Positions 43,683 to 55,241 are shown, counted from the stretch's first letter. The stretch is 64,000 nucleotides of DNA from Bradyrhizobium sp. WSM3983 (GCF_000473045.1 NZ_AXAY01000003.1:248001-312000); one strand, 5' to 3'. Program-made: numbers and translations. The notes: generated by a model from the letters alone, not told the origin.

Positions 43683-44740
43683 GAAACATCCTCCGGCGCG
43701 GTTGGCACTGAAGCGAGCGCACCCCCATCGCGGTTGAGCATCTGCTTGATCTTGTTCAGAAGATCGAATTTGGCCATCTCATAACCAACATCGATCGCAT
43801 AGGCAAAGCCCTCGGCATTAATTCCGCCATGGCTCTTGACCACCAGCCCGTTCAGCCCGAGCAGCACGCCCCCGTTCGACTTGTTCGGGTCCATCTTGTC
43901 GCGCAGGGCCTGGAAGGCCTTGCGGGCAAAGAGGTAACCGAGCCTGGACAGCCAGCTCCGCTGAATCTCGTTGCGAAGCAAGTCCGCCATCTGGCGTGCG
44001 GTTCCCTCTGCGGCTTTCAACGCAATGTTGCCGCTGAAACCTTCCGTGACGATCACGTCGGCCAGCCCCTTGCCGATGCCGTCGCCCTCGACGAAGCCTA
44101 TATAGTCGAGTTCCGGCAGGTTCCTCGTGCGCAGGATTTCACTGGCTTCGCGAATCTCCTCGTGGCCCTTGATCTCTTCGGCCCCGATGTTCAGCAGCCC
44201 GACCGTGGGGCGCTCCTTGTTGAAGAGCACGCTTGCCATCGCAGCCCCCATGACCGCGAGCGACACCAGATGGTGCGCGTCGCCGCCGATGGTGGCGCCC
44301 AGGTCGAGCACGGCGGACTCGCCACGCCTGGTCGGCCATATCCCGGTGATGGCCGGGCGGTCGATTCCCGGCAGTGTACGCAGGTGGAAGCGCGACATCG
44401 CCATCAAGGCGCCCGTGTTGCCGGCGGAGATCGCGACATGCGCCTCGCCTTTCTTGACGGCATCGATGGCCAGCCACATCGAGGAGGTCTTGCGGCCGCG
44501 CCGCAGCGCCTGGCTCGGCTTATCCTCCATGCTGACGGCGACGTCCGTGTGGATGATCCGGGAAGCGGCCTTGAGCTTGGGGTGGAGGTCGAGCTCGGGC
44601 TCGATCCTGGCGCGATCCCCGACCAACAGAAATTCGGTCTCGGGATGCCTGCCGAGCGAGATGGCCGCGCCTGGAATGGCGACAGGGGCGCCGACGTCGC
44701 CGCCCATGGCGTCAAGCGCGATACGAACCTTGCTTGGCAT
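43679..44740 (-). CDS. plsX: Phosphate acyltransferase PlsX
   Basis: A 353-residue enzyme making acyl-phosphate from acyl-ACP, the first step to phosphatidic acid. Recognised from [20 protein letters not shown], the [12 protein letters not shown] loop and the [20 protein letters not shown] then [11 protein letters not shown] segment. ATG 44740 is the conserved start; the frame extends 12 codons upstream. It is coupled to fabH by a four-base overlap. Confidence 0.97.
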   Translation of the reverse strand: MPSKVRIALDAMGGDVGAPVAIPGAAISLGRHPETEFLLVGDRARIEPELDLHPKLKAASRIIHTDVAVSMEDKPSQALRRGRKTSSMWLAIDAVKKGEAHVAISAGNTGALMAMSRFHLRTLPGIDRPAITGIWPTRRGESAVLDLGATIGGDAHHLVSLAVMGAAMASVLFNKERPTVGLLNIGAEEIKGHEEIREASEILRTRNLPELDYIGFVEGDGIGKGLADVIVTEGFSGNIALKAAEGTARQMADLLRNEIQRSWLSRLGYLFARKAFQALRDKMDPNKSNGGVLLGLNGLVVKSHGGINAEGFAYAIDVGYEMAKFDLLNKIKQMLNRDGGALASVPTAPEDVS

Positions 44741-45037
44741 CAAAATCCCGGAAACCTGGTCTGGCGCGGTCGTCAATCAGCGGGCCGCGAAATGGGTTCG
44801 CCATGGACATGGCGACCGGCCAAGCGCGACGCCGCGCCCGGACCGGGGCGGACAATAGCGTTTTGTTATCCCGAAACAACCTCTTGCCCCCAGCCTTTTG
44901 GATTAAGGGGCGATCCGCCGGCGGACGTTCGAATTCACAAAAATAGCTTAAAAATCAAAGAGGTGGACCAGCCTTTCAAACCAGCCCCGCAAACACCTCA
45001 CACCCCGTAGCACAGCGGTCTTACGGGGAATGCCCAG

Positions 45038-45613
45038 CTATTTACCTTTCTTCTTGCCCTGCTTGTTGTCCTGGAGCGCCTTCAGCGCCGCGAACGGATG
45101 GTCCTCCGGGTCGGGCGCGGTGACCTCAGCCTCGAACACGACCCCCGGTTTGCGGGGATAGGGATCGATCGCCAGGAACAGCGCATCGGTCGCGATCCGC
45201 CCGAGGTCGATGATTCCGTTGACGATGGCCTCCGGCGCATCGGCAATCTGCGCCGGCTCCGCCTCGTCCTGCCCTTCCTCAATCAGGTCCTCCAGCCGCC
45301 GCGCCTCGGCCTCGGGCGCAAAGGTCAGGTCGACATCTTCGTCGATCTCGCTCTCGATCGGATCGAGCGTGACCACACAGGTCTGGCCGACCCGGGCACG
45401 GACATGGCCCGTGACATGGATCCGGCCGCCACTCTTCGGCACGACATCGAAGTCGGCATGGGCCGACAGGATGTCGCGCACGCCCGCGAGATCAGCCATG
45501 GCCTGGCGCTCAGCCGCCGAGGCTTCGAGCTCACGGTGCAGCCCGGTATCGGGAATCTGCGCCACGATTACAGGTGCGCGCCAGGGGTCGGGTCCGGTCA
45601 TCGGTCGGTTCAT
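45038..45613 (-). CDS. DUF177 (YceD) domain protein
   Basis: A 191-residue YceD-family protein: VVPKSGGRIHVTGHVRARVG, then QTCVVTLDPIESEIDEDVDL TFAPEA, and the closing IDPYPRKPGVVFE. The tail is Lys-rich (NKQGKKKGK). YceD takes part in 23S rRNA accumulation, and its plant homologue is needed for rRNA processing. It usually precedes rpmF-plsX; here plsX lies 300 bases on, with no rpmF between, and that gap shows no gene. The start overlaps the upstream stop as ATGA. Confidence 0.9.
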   Translation of the reverse strand: MNRPMTGPDPWRAPVIVAQIPDTGLHRELEASAAERQAMADLAGVRDILSAHADFDVVPKSGGRIHVTGHVRARVGQTCVVTLDPIESEIDEDVDLTFAPEAEARRLEDLIEEGQDEAEPAQIADAPEAIVNGIIDLGRIATDALFLAIDPYPRKPGVVFEAEVTAPDPEDHPFAALKALQDNKQGKKKGK

Positions 45614-46164
45614 GACGTCTCATCCTCCCGGAGCGGTGCGGGAAATTTGAAAGATCCGAGCAACAGCGCGGGATCGCCTGCCTGGCTGAGCTTCGCATCC
45701 GCGGCGACTGCGTACGCGGCCAGCCGCTGCGCCTGGTCCATCCCGGTCCCGTTCAAGATATTCTTGCTGATGGCCTGCGCCAGCGCTTCAGAACTCGTCT
45801 CGATCGCCTGATCATAAGCCTGAACACGGCCGTAAAAGGCCTCGCCGAAGGCCCGCATCCGCTTCGGGACGGTCTGGTCGCCTACACCCATCTCGCGCAG
45901 ATTGTCGTCCATGTCCTCGCAGAAGCGGTCGAACACGGCCTGCGACAGCTCCGCCCCGCCCTGGGTGGCGGCCCGCAGCCGTCTCAGCAACAGCCAGAGG
46001 TGCAGAAGCAACAGGTCGAAACGGCCATTAACCGTATCCGGCACGCCCAAGTCCCGGTAAAATATGGGTTCTCGCGCCTGCGTCACGATCATGCCATAGA
46101 TGGTCTCAATGGTGCCGGCCGGGGCTAGCCGGGGTTTCCTGAAGTGATTGAACGGCCAAAGCAT
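45610..46164 (-). CDS. Ubiquinol-cytochrome c chaperone family protein (CBP3-like)
   Basis: A 184-residue protein matching the UPF0174/CBP3 family: IETIYGMIVTQAREPIFYRD, then LGVPDTVNGRFDLLLLHLWL LLRRL and the acidic CEDMDDNLREMGVGDQTVPK. In yeast CBP3 helps assemble cytochrome b of complex III, and in alphaproteobacteria a similar role is assumed. It is translationally coupled to DUF177 and divergent from bamE across 98 bases. Confidence 0.92.
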   Translation of the reverse strand: MLWPFNHFRKPRLAPAGTIETIYGMIVTQAREPIFYRDLGVPDTVNGRFDLLLLHLWLLLRRLRAATQGGAELSQAVFDRFCEDMDDNLREMGVGDQTVPKRMRAFGEAFYGRVQAYDQAIETSSEALAQAISKNILNGTGMDQAQRLAAYAVAADAKLSQAGDPALLLGSFKFPAPLREDETS

Positions 46165-46262
46165 TGTGGGTTCCGCAAGCGGGCGCGCGCGAGTTGCATT
46201 CAGAGCCTCCGCCCGGTACTTCAGCGCCTCGCGCGACGCAAGGGGACGGAATCAGTTCCGCT

Positions 46263-46748
46263 ATGACGATAACGAACCAGACCAGCCTGCGCGCAGACAA
46301 GCGGCGCGGCCTTTACGCACGCTGGCGCGGCTTGCGCATGCTCGCGGCCGTGGCTCTGGTCGGTGGCGCCCTTGCGGGATGCACCGGCGAGCAATTCCAG
46401 AAGGGCTACATCCTGCCGCCCGGCGCGCTCGAGCAGATTCCGATCGGCGCGAGCCAGGACCAGGTGCTGATTGTGATGGGAACGCCCTCCACGGTCGCGA
46501 CCCTGGACGGTGAAGTGTTCTACTACATCTCGCAGCGCTCGGAGCGCATGGTCGCCTTCATGAACCAGAAGGTGGTCGACCAACGCGTCATCGCCGTCTA
46601 TTTCGACAAGAACCGGCGCGTGCGCCGGCTTGCGAATTACGGCCTCCAGGACGGCAAGATCTTCGACTCCATCAGCCGGACCACGCCGACCTCGGGTCAG
46701 GAGATGAGCTACCTCGCGCCGCTGTTCAAGCTGCTCAGCTTTAACTGA
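46263..46748 (+). CDS. bamE: Outer-membrane assembly lipoprotein BamE (SmpA/OmlA)
   Basis: A 161-residue lipoprotein. The signal sequence ends in the lipobox LAGC with Cys40 as the lipidation site, after a rather long basic N-terminus. The BamE domain follows: GYILPPGALEQIPIGASQDQ and VLIVMGTPSTVATLDGEVFY YISQR. It is a subunit of the BAM complex that inserts beta-barrels. ATG 46263 is the start that fits homologues. The divergent gene is the cytochrome bc1 chaperone. Confidence 0.92.
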   Translation: MTITNQTSLRADKRRGLYARWRGLRMLAAVALVGGALAGCTGEQFQKGYILPPGALEQIPIGASQDQVLIVMGTPSTVATLDGEVFYYISQRSERMVAFMNQKVVDQRVIAVYFDKNRRVRRLANYGLQDGKIFDSISRTTPTSGQEMSYLAPLFKLLSFN

Positions 46749-46874
46749 TATCGTGAGCTGATATTTCGGCCTGCGGCGTCGTGCCGCCGTTCCCGCAGCG
46801 CATGCGCGCGCGACTTGCCGTTGCCCGCCGGGTTCCATACGCTCTCTGCAAAACAAAATGCAGGGAGTGGATTC

Positions 46875-47876
46875 GTGCCCAACAAAATTCTGTCCCGTCG
46901 TCGCGTGCTCGCCGGTGCCGCCGGGCTGTCCGCCGCAGCCATCCTGCCGCGATCGAGCCTTGGCGATTGGAAGCCGACCGAGAACATCCGCCTTATCGTG
47001 CCGGCCGCGGCGGGCGGTTCGACCGACGTGATGGGTCGGCTGCTCGCAGCACATCTCCAGTCCGCCTGGGGCCAGACCGCGGTGGTGGAGAATCGCTCAG
47101 GCGGCGGCGGCACGATCGGGACCGCCGAAGTCGTTCGCTCCAAGGCCGACGGCCACACCATCCTGATCGGCAATCCCGGTCCGAACGCGATCGCCTACAG
47201 CATCTTCAAGAACCTCAGCTACAAGCCGGACCAGCTCCAGCCGGTCTCCAACATGATCCGGATCCCGAACATCGTGTCGGCGCATCCGAAGACCGGCATC
47301 AAGTCGGTCGCCGAGCTGATCGCTTTTCTCAAGGCCAACCCGGACAAGCTCAGCTACGCCTCCTCCGGCGTCGGCCAGAGCCCTCACCTCACCGGCGCCT
47401 GGTTTCTCCAGCTCACCGGGCTGAAGATGACGCACATCCCGTTCCGCGGTGCCGGTCCTGCGCTTCAGGCCGCGCTGGCCGGCGACATCCAGATCCTGTT
47501 CGACAATCTCTATCCGAGCCTGCCGCAGGTGCAGAACGGCACGCTCAACGGCCTCTGCGTCACCACGACAGAGCGGAGTGATCTCGCACCGAACCTGCCG
47601 ACCATGCGCGAGAGCGCGCCGGCACTGGCGGACTTCGACGTGTCGTCATGGTTCTCGGTGTTTCTGCCCAAAGGCGTCGCCGCCCCCGTGCTCGAAGCGC
47701 TCAATCTCCAGGTCAAGGCGATGCTGGAGCGCGACGACATGAAAAAGCAGATCGCCGCCATGGGCGCCCGCGCCGACTACGGCACGCCGCAGCAGTTCGC
47801 CGCTTTCGTGGACGCCGAGACAAAGAAGTTCGCCGGCATCATCCAGAAGGAAGGCCTGCAGATGGACGTGCAGTAG
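46875..47876 (+). CDS. Tripartite tricarboxylate transporter substrate-binding protein (TctC/Bug family)
   Basis: A 333-residue periplasmic binding protein. A twin-arginine-like signal (LSRRRVLAGAAGLSAAAIL) is followed by the Bug fold: IRLIVPAAAGGSTDVMGRLL, VENRSGGGGTIGTAEV, and PDGYTI-type ligand loop (KADGHTILIGNPG). GTG 46875 has AGGGAG seven bases upstream. No TctA or TctB membrane subunits are adjacent, so this is an orphan binding protein as often found in Bradyrhizobium. A broken second copy of its tail lies 746 bases downstream. Confidence 0.9.
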   Translation: MPNKILSRRRVLAGAAGLSAAAILPRSSLGDWKPTENIRLIVPAAAGGSTDVMGRLLAAHLQSAWGQTAVVENRSGGGGTIGTAEVVRSKADGHTILIGNPGPNAIAYSIFKNLSYKPDQLQPVSNMIRIPNIVSAHPKTGIKSVAELIAFLKANPDKLSYASSGVGQSPHLTGAWFLQLTGLKMTHIPFRGAGPALQAALAGDIQILFDNLYPSLPQVQNGTLNGLCVTTTERSDLAPNLPTMRESAPALADFDVSSWFSVFLPKGVAAPVLEALNLQVKAMLERDDMKKQIAAMGARADYGTPQQFAAFVDAETKKFAGIIQKEGLQMDVQ

Positions 47877-47887
47877 CTCTCGCTCCC

Positions 47888-47914
47888 GTCATTGCGAGCG
47901 AAGCGAAGCAATCC
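47888..47914. repeat. Second copy of the GTCATTGCGAGCGAAGCG repeat (left arm)
   Basis: GTCATTGCGAGCGAAGCG continuing AAGCAATCC is identical to the left arm at 9303, here eleven bases past the TctC-type stop. The matching right arm is not next to it; a GCTCGCAATGACG end-like word occurs at about 48787. Confidence 0.8.
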
Positions 47915-48454
47915 CTGCTGGGCGAAGCCGGCTCCCCTCCGGCAAAAAGTGAAAAACAACCCCATGCACAGTAGAAGCGCGGAGCCCGAACGGCACAATG
48001 CCCAATCGGTCAAGCTATTGCAGCATCGAGCAAATCAGCGGAAAAGGGGGCAAGGAACTCGGCAACTGCGGCAAGGGTCGGTCTTCGCAAAACAACGACG
48101 GACGACCCCATTGGCCAGCGCGCAGAAATCGCTCAGGAATTGCAGTTCGGCGCCAGTCTGTATTTCGCATTTTGCGAATTCCATTCGACGCATCGGGCAA
48201 AACAGTGGCACGATGCCATGCTGGCGTTTTTCGCAGGTGCACCAGCCCGTCGCCGCGACGCAGGACGTCTCGGCCTTTGGGATTCGACAAACGAGCGATC
48301 CTCATTTCATGCTGAACCAGATACTTCGTGATTGCGAGGCCGGCGGTCTAAGCGATGGTCCGTCACCCGTCACCGCAATTATCGTGTCTCACTTCAGGGG
48401 TGCAGTCCAGCACTGTCACCGTAATTCGCGTAATTCGTAATTGCGTAATTGACC
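47915..48454. other. Repeat-rich gap separating tctC from its broken copy
   Basis: No supportable gene in 540 bases. The sequence looks like patched intergenic repeat DNA. Near its right end (48420-48450) TAATT occurs four times at 7-9 base steps: TAATTCGCGTAATTCGTAAT and then TGCGTAATT. This block immediately precedes the truncated tctC copy and may mark the deletion junction. Confidence 0.5.
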
Positions 48455-48622
48455 CAGGTCAAGGCGATGCTCGAGCGCGACGACATCAAAAAGCAGATCG
48501 TCGCCATGGGCGCCCGCGCCGACTACAGCACGCCGCAGCAATTCTCCGACTTCGTGGACGCGGAGACGAGGAAATTCGCCGGCATCATCCAGAAGGAAGG
48601 GTTGCAGACGGACGTGCAGTAG
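48455..48622 (+). pseudogene. C-terminal fragment of a second TctC-type gene
   Basis: The 168 bases align without gaps to the last 168 of the TctC gene (47709-47876), both ending in GACGTGCAGTAG. I count 15 differences, about 91% identity, several altering residues (MKKQIAAMGARADYG becomes IKKQIVAMGARADYS). Nothing upstream encodes the rest of the protein. This is the tail of a tandem paralogue whose front was lost, or a partial duplication that diverged. Confidence 0.88.
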
Positions 48623-48668
48623 AAGGCGCGCTCAAGCGAGGTCGGCAGACAACGCCCAACACACTGCT

Positions 48669-48770
48669 GTCATTCCCCGCGAAGGCGGGGAATCCAGTAC
48701 GCCGCACCCTATCCGTATCCCATTATGGCCTCTGGAATACTGGATCGCCCGCCTGCGCGGGCGATGACAG
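48669..48770. repeat. Second copy of the composite GTCATTCCCCGC ... GGGCGATGACAG repeat
   Basis: The left hairpin GTCATTCCCCGCGAAGGCGG (continuing GGAATCCAGTAC) and the right hairpin ATCGCCCGCCTGCGCGGGCG (continuing ATGACAG) have the two-module plan of the copy at 20976. The modules are separated by 40 bases of unrelated sequence. Confidence 0.8.
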
Positions 48771-48825
48771 CGAGATTGAGGCTGCGCTCGCAATGACGCG
48801 GTGAGAGATCTTCGCATCACCAAAC

Positions 48826-48858
48826 AAAACCCCGCGGCTCGCGCCGCGGGGCTTTGTC
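48826..48858 (-). terminator. Terminator of hppA
   Basis: A 9-bp perfect stem CCCCGCGGC (48830-48838) / GCCGCGGGG (48843-48851) with a TCGC loop. On the minus strand it is followed by TTTTGTTTGG. It lies 26 bases beyond the hppA stop. Confidence 0.88.
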
Positions 48859-48876
48859 TTGTGCCGTTTGCGCGGC

Positions 48877-50997
<2,121 letters not shown>

Positions 50998-51235
50998 GTG
51001 ATTTTTTGCCTCAGATCCTTGATGTACGAACCCCCGGCGCCCTTTGTTTTTCCGTCATGCGGTGGGCGCCCTTATGTTGAACAGGGCTGCCCCTTCCTCG
51101 AAGAGGTAGCCCTGGTCGGTCACAAGCTTGCCAAAATCAAATTGAGGGTGCAACGCCGGATAAGGCCAAAAAAGCCGATCTCGGCAGGTATTTAGACCTA
51201 ATGCCGAGCGCCTGCTCGCCGGCTTGGCGCAATTC

Positions 51236-52237
51236 CTAGAAGTGGCTGTAGGACAGCCGCTTCAAGACCAGTTCCTGACCCTGCCCGTCCAGGAAGCGCG
51301 GTCGCTCATGGCCCGCGACGATAGTGCCGATCGCCGTGACGGCCAGGCCCACCGCCCGCCCCGCGGCGATCAGCGCATCGCTCTGTGCCGGCGGCACCGT
51401 GCACAGCACCTCGTAATCATCGCCCCCGGCCAGCAGCGTCTCAACGCAAATCGCCTTGCCCGCCACCAGGCCGGCCGCAGCGGGTGACAGGGGTACGGTT
51501 GCCACGTTGACCGTGGCCGAGACGCCGGAGGCCGAGCAGAGTTTCGTCAGGTCGCCGGCGAGCCCGTCGGACACGTCCATCGCCGCTGTCGCGTGGTCGC
51601 GCACGGCCTGTGCCAGCACATTGCGAGGCTGCGGGATCCGATAGCGCGAGATGAGTGCATCCCTCGCAGCGGGATCGGACGTAAGCGCCGTGGCCACCGT
51701 ACCGCCAGTGAGTACGTCGAGACCGAGCGCGGCATCGCCGATCGTCCCCGTCACCATGATAACGTCGCCTGGCCGCGCGCCGGTACGGCCAACCATATGC
51801 CCCTTCGGCACGCGGCCGAAGGCGGTGATCGAGATCATCTGCGGTCCCGGCGTCGACACCGTGTCGCCGCCGAGCAGCGAGCATCCGAAGCTCTTTGCGT
51901 CCTCGCCGAGCGCATCCGCAAACGGCCTGAGCCAGGCGTCCTCCTTGCTGCGCAGCGCCAGAGTCAGCACGAAGCCGGCGGCCGCGGCCCCCTTGGCGGC
52001 GAGATCGGACAGGTTCACCCGTAGCGCCTTGCGCGCGATGGTGTCGGGGGGATCGGTGGCAAGATAATGCACGCCCTCGACCACGGCATCCGTGGTGACG
52101 ACGATGTCGTCGCCGGACGAGGACAGGATCCCGGCGTCATCGACCAGCCCGAACGCACCGGGATCGGTCGCCAGCGGCTTGAAATAACGCGCGATGAGGG
52201 CGTCTTCGGCGGAGATCTGTTTCTTGTCCTGCGTCAC
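51236..52237 (-). CDS. thiL: Thiamine-monophosphate kinase
   Basis: A 333-residue ThiL of the PurM/SelD fold: GLVDDAGILSSSGDDIVVTT, DAVVEGVHYL, LRVNLSDLAAKGAAAAGFVL and the DVSDGLAGDL loop (MDVSDGLAGDLTKLC). It phosphorylates thiamine monophosphate to the diphosphate cofactor. It is the last gene of the nrdR-rib-nusB run; a 150-base gap holding an intergenic repeat separates it from nusB. Confidence 0.95.
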   Translation of the reverse strand: MTQDKKQISAEDALIARYFKPLATDPGAFGLVDDAGILSSSGDDIVVTTDAVVEGVHYLATDPPDTIARKALRVNLSDLAAKGAAAAGFVLTLALRSKEDAWLRPFADALGEDAKSFGCSLLGGDTVSTPGPQMISITAFGRVPKGHMVGRTGARPGDVIMVTGTIGDAALGLDVLTGGTVATALTSDPAARDALISRYRIPQPRNVLAQAVRDHATAAMDVSDGLAGDLTKLCSASGVSATVNVATVPLSPAAAGLVAGKAICVETLLAGGDDYEVLCTVPPAQSDALIAAGRAVGLAVTAIGTIVAGHERPRFLDGQGQELVLKRLSYSHF

Positions 52238-52246
52238 AACAGAAGA

Positions 52247-52366
52247 CCCGTCATCCTGAGGTGCGAGCCCTTGCGAGCCTCGAAGGATGCACGGCCAAGG
52301 TGCGCCTCAGCGGCACGCCGCCGCCCTTCGAGGCCTCCGCTTCGCTCCGGCACCTCAGGGTGACGG
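52247..52366. repeat. Intergenic inverted repeat (CCGTCATCCTGAGGTGC family)
   Basis: The left arm starts CCCGTCATCCTGAGGTGCGA and includes GCCTCGAAGGATGCACGG. The right arm has CCCTTCGAGGCCTCCGCTTC and ends GGCACCTCAGGGTGACGG. The arms pair across the 120-base element. It splits the nusB and thiL genes. Only one copy is in the window. Confidence 0.75.
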
Positions 52367-52390
52367 CTACGGCGGAAGTGGTCGTCTCAA

Positions 52391-52885
52391 TTACCCCCGC
52401 CCGAACTCGTCACCGCGAAACTGGCGGCCGATCTGGTCGAGCACGGCGTTGACCATGCCGGTCTCCTCGCGGTCGACGAAGGCATTCGCGACGTCGACAT
52501 ATTCGGACACCACGACGCGGCCCGGCACGTCCTTGCGATGCTCCAGTTCGTAGGCCCCTGCCCGCAACACCGCGCGCAGGATCGCCTCGATCCGCTTCAG
52601 CGGCCAACCCTTCGACAACGCCTCGTCGATCAGGGGATCGAGCTTCTTCTGGTCGCGCACGACGCCGGAGACGACGTCGCGGAAGAACGCGGCTTCCGCC
52701 GGCAGGTAAGTGTCGCCCTCGACCTCGTTGCCGAGCCAGTGGCTCTCGAACTCCGCAAAAATGTCGTTGATGCCGGCGCCGGCGATGTCCATCTGGTACA
52801 GCGCCTGAACGGCCGCGAGCCGCGCAGCACCACGCCGGTTCGCCTTCTTCTCCGTAAGCCCCGCCGGTTTCCTGGTGTCAGCCAT
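52391..52885 (-). CDS. nusB: Transcription antitermination factor NusB
   Basis: A 164-residue all-helical RNA-binding protein: RRGAARLAAVQALYQMDIAG at the N-terminus, a central FFRDVVSGVVRDQKKLDPLI, and the conserved RVVVSEYVDVANAFVDREET near the C-terminus. It binds boxA RNA with NusE in rRNA antitermination. Three bases separate it from ribH, the conserved ribH-nusB pair. Confidence 0.96.
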   Translation of the reverse strand: MADTRKPAGLTEKKANRRGAARLAAVQALYQMDIAGAGINDIFAEFESHWLGNEVEGDTYLPAEAAFFRDVVSGVVRDQKKLDPLIDEALSKGWPLKRIEAILRAVLRAGAYELEHRKDVPGRVVVSEYVDVANAFVDREETGMVNAVLDQIGRQFRGDEFGRG

Positions 52886-52888
52886 CGC

Positions 52889-53380
52889 TCAGGCCCGCGC
52901 CATGCGGCGTTTGATGCGCAGCATCGCAAGTGCTGCGCGAGCTGCATCGCCACCCTTGTTGAGCTCGCTGGCGCGCGCACGCGCCCAAGCCTGGTCCTCA
53001 TAGTTGACCGTGAGGATGCCGTTGCCAAGCGGCAGCTTTCGCGCCACCGCGAGGTCCATCAGTGCGCGCGAGGATTCCTGCGAGACGATCTCGAAATGGA
53101 TGGTATCGCCGCGGATGACGCAGCCGAGCGCGATCACCGCGTCATAGGGCTTCCCGTTTGCCGCAGCCGCGTCGACCGCAATCGCGACCGCCGCCGGGAT
53201 CTCCAGCGCGCCGGGAACCGTGATGACGTCATGGGTCAGGCCGGCCGCCTTCAGCTCGGTGACCGCGCCGTCCAGAAGCGCGTCCTGGAGATCGTCATAG
53301 AACCGCGCCTCGACAATCAGCGCCCGCGCGCCGGAAATGTCGGTCTGGTCCTTCAGGGGTGCGCGCCGCGCGTCTGCCAT
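52889..53380 (-). CDS. ribH: 6,7-dimethyl-8-ribityllumazine synthase
   Basis: A 163-residue lumazine synthase. The substrate loops are visible: [40 protein letters not shown], and [20 protein letters not shown] with the catalytic His. It condenses the pyrimidine and dihydroxybutanone phosphate to lumazine. It lies 99 bases from ribE, a gap containing a 12-bp tandem repeat. Confidence 0.96.
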   Translation of the reverse strand: MADARRAPLKDQTDISGARALIVEARFYDDLQDALLDGAVTELKAAGLTHDVITVPGALEIPAAVAIAVDAAAANGKPYDAVIALGCVIRGDTIHFEIVSQESSRALMDLAVARKLPLGNGILTVNYEDQAWARARASELNKGGDAARAALAMLRIKRRMARA

Positions 53381-53405
53381 CGTCTCAATCCGTTTCGTGA
53401 AGTCG

Positions 53406-53438
53406 TCGCTTGGTTGGTCGCTTGGTTGGTCTCTTGGG
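53406..53438. repeat. 12-bp tandem repeat between ribE and ribH
   Basis: TCGCTTGGTTGG occurs twice in tandem (53406-53417, 53418-53429), followed by a degenerate third unit TCTCTTGGG. It sits in the leader of ribH. It may be a simple slippage product, but it changes the spacing upstream of ribH. Confidence 0.7.
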
Positions 53439-53479
53439 TCGGCGCGTTATGTAGGCGCCGCAGGCGAGTAAGCCAAGTT

Positions 53480-54091
53480 TTAAACCGTCATTTCCGTCAA
53501 CCGCGCCGCATAGCGGGCCATCAGATCGACCTCGATATTAACCTCGGTGCCCGCCTTCCAGCCGCCGATCGTCGTAACATCAAGCGTATGCGGGATGATC
53601 AATACCGAAAAGGTCACGTCCTTCACCGTATTGACCGTCAGCGAGACGCCGTCGAGCGTGATCGAGCCCTTGGTGGCGATGAAGCGCGCCAGCTCCCGCG
53701 TGGAGGAGAGCTCGAACCGTGCCATGTCGGGCAGGTCCTCGCGGCCGACGATGGTTGCGATGCCGTCGGCATGGCCGGCGACGATATGGCCGCCGAGCTC
53801 GTCGCCGATCTTGAGCGCACGCTCGAGATTGAGCCGCGTCCCCAGCTTCCAGTGCTTTGCCGTCGTCAGCGCCAGCGTCTCGGCGGCGGCATCGACGTCG
53901 AACCAGGTTTTGCCGCCCGCGATGCCGGAGGCGACCACGGTGAGGCAGACACCGTTGCAGGCGATCGAAGCGCCGTCGGCTATGGTGGTCTGATCATAGC
54001 TGCAGGCGATGCGCAGCCGGTGCAGCTGGCCCTGCGCCGTTGGCCTGAAGCTGACGATCTCGCCGATATCGGTGACAATGCCGGTGAACAT
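53480..54091 (-). CDS. ribE: Riboflavin synthase alpha chain
   Basis: A 203-residue protein of two homologous barrels. Barrel 1 starts MFTGIVTDIGEIVSF and holds ADGASIACNGVCLTVV; barrel 2 holds GSITLDGVSLTVNTV. GHIVAGHADGIA is also typical. It dismutates two lumazine molecules to riboflavin. ATG 54091 is the universal MFTGIV start, one base after the ribD stop; the frame is open further upstream inside ribD. Confidence 0.96.
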   Translation of the reverse strand: MFTGIVTDIGEIVSFRPTAQGQLHRLRIACSYDQTTIADGASIACNGVCLTVVASGIAGGKTWFDVDAAAETLALTTAKHWKLGTRLNLERALKIGDELGGHIVAGHADGIATIVGREDLPDMARFELSSTRELARFIATKGSITLDGVSLTVNTVKDVTFSVLIIPHTLDVTTIGGWKAGTEVNIEVDLMARYAARLTEMTV

Positions 54092-54092
54092 G

Positions 54093-55241
54093 TTAGGCGC
54101 GCTCGTAGATGGTGAGAGTATCGGTGTCGAATGTCTCGCTAGCATGAACCTTGTAGGCCTGCGACTGCGTGATTTTCGACAGGGGCAATGCATCGAGCGC
54201 ATCGACGCCGCCGGCGCCCACCTCGTCCGCTCCGCGGAACAGCCAGATCTCGTCGACGAGGTCGGCGGACATGAACGACGCCGCAACGCGGCTGCCGCCC
54301 TCGACCATCAGGCGCGTGATGCCCTTCTCAGCGAGCGCATGCAGCACGGCCGGAAGATCGAGCCCCGATGCACTGCCCGGCGGCATGCGCATGATTTGCG
54401 CACCGGCAGCGCCAAGGCGGGTTGCGGCTGCCGCCTCGGCGAGCTCCGAACCCACGACCCAGACCGGCGTCTCACGCGCGGAACGCACGAGCTGGCTCGC
54501 GGCGGGAATGCGCAGGCTCCGGTCGAGCACCACGCGCACCGGCGAGCGCGCCGCCATGCCCGGCAGGCGGCAATTGAGCTGCGGATCGTCCGCCAGCGCC
54601 GTGCCGATGCCGACCAGGATGGCATCGCTCGAGGCGCGCAAAAGATGCACGCGGTTGCGTACCGCCTCGCCCGTGATCGCGAGCGGCTTGCCGTCGGCAC
54701 CGCCGATCTTGCCGTCGGGCGAGACCGCGAGCTTCAGGATCACGTGCGGGCGGTGATCGCGGATGCGGCGGAAATGACCGGCGTGGTCGAACGCGGCCTC
54801 CGCCGCGCACAGGCCGACATCCACGGTGATGCCGGCCGCGCGCAGGCGCGCATGGCCCTGGCCTGCGACGTCCGGATTGGGATCCTCGATCGCGGCCACC
54901 ACGCGTTTGATGCCGGCCGCGATCACCGCGTCGGCGCAAGGCGGCGACTTCCCGAAATGCGAGCAAGGTTCGAGCGTAACGTAGAGCGTGGCACCGCGCG
55001 CCGCCTCGCATGCCCGCCGCAGCGCTTCGGGCTCGGCATGCGGGCGCCCACCAGGCTGGGTCCAGCCACGGCCGACAATGATGCCATCCTTGACGATGAC
55101 GGCACCGACCGCCGGATTGGGCCAGGTGCGCCCCTGCCCGCGCCTGCCCAGCGCAAGCGCAAGCTGCATGAAGCGGCGATCGGAATCCTTGGACTCGCGA
55201 ATCTTCTGGGCGAATTGATCCTCCAGGATACGGAAGATCAT
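54093..55241 (-). CDS. ribD: Bifunctional riboflavin deaminase/reductase RibD
   Basis: A 382-residue two-domain enzyme. The N-terminal deaminase has the zinc site [10 protein letters not shown] and [20 protein letters not shown]. The C-terminal reductase starts at about residue 155 with [16 protein letters not shown] and has [18 protein letters not shown]. It carries out steps two and three of riboflavin synthesis. It overlaps nrdR by four bases upstream and leads into ribE. Confidence 0.96.
   Translation of the reverse strand: MIFRILEDQFAQKIRESKDSDRRFMQLALALGRRGQGRTWPNPAVGAVIVKDGIIVGRGWTQPGGRPHAEPEALRRACEAARGATLYVTLEPCSHFGKSPPCADAVIAAGIKRVVAAIEDPNPDVAGQGHARLRAAGITVDVGLCAAEAAFDHAGHFRRIRDHRPHVILKLAVSPDGKIGGADGKPLAITGEAVRNRVHLLRASSDAILVGIGTALADDPQLNCRLPGMAARSPVRVVLDRSLRIPAASQLVRSARETPVWVVGSELAEAAAATRLGAAGAQIMRMPPGSASGLDLPAVLHALAEKGITRLMVEGGSRVAASFMSADLVDEIWLFRGADEVGAGGVDALDALPLSKITQSQAYKVHASETFDTDTLTIYERA

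Noticed and set aside
53381..53479. An FMN riboswitch in the rib operon
   Set aside because: No conserved RFN element sequence in this gap or before nrdR.
52538..54115. A 500-codon open frame on the plus strand across nusB, ribH and ribE
   Set aside because: It is antisense to three certain genes and its translation is Arg/His/Asp-rich without domains. This is a high-GC codon-position shadow.
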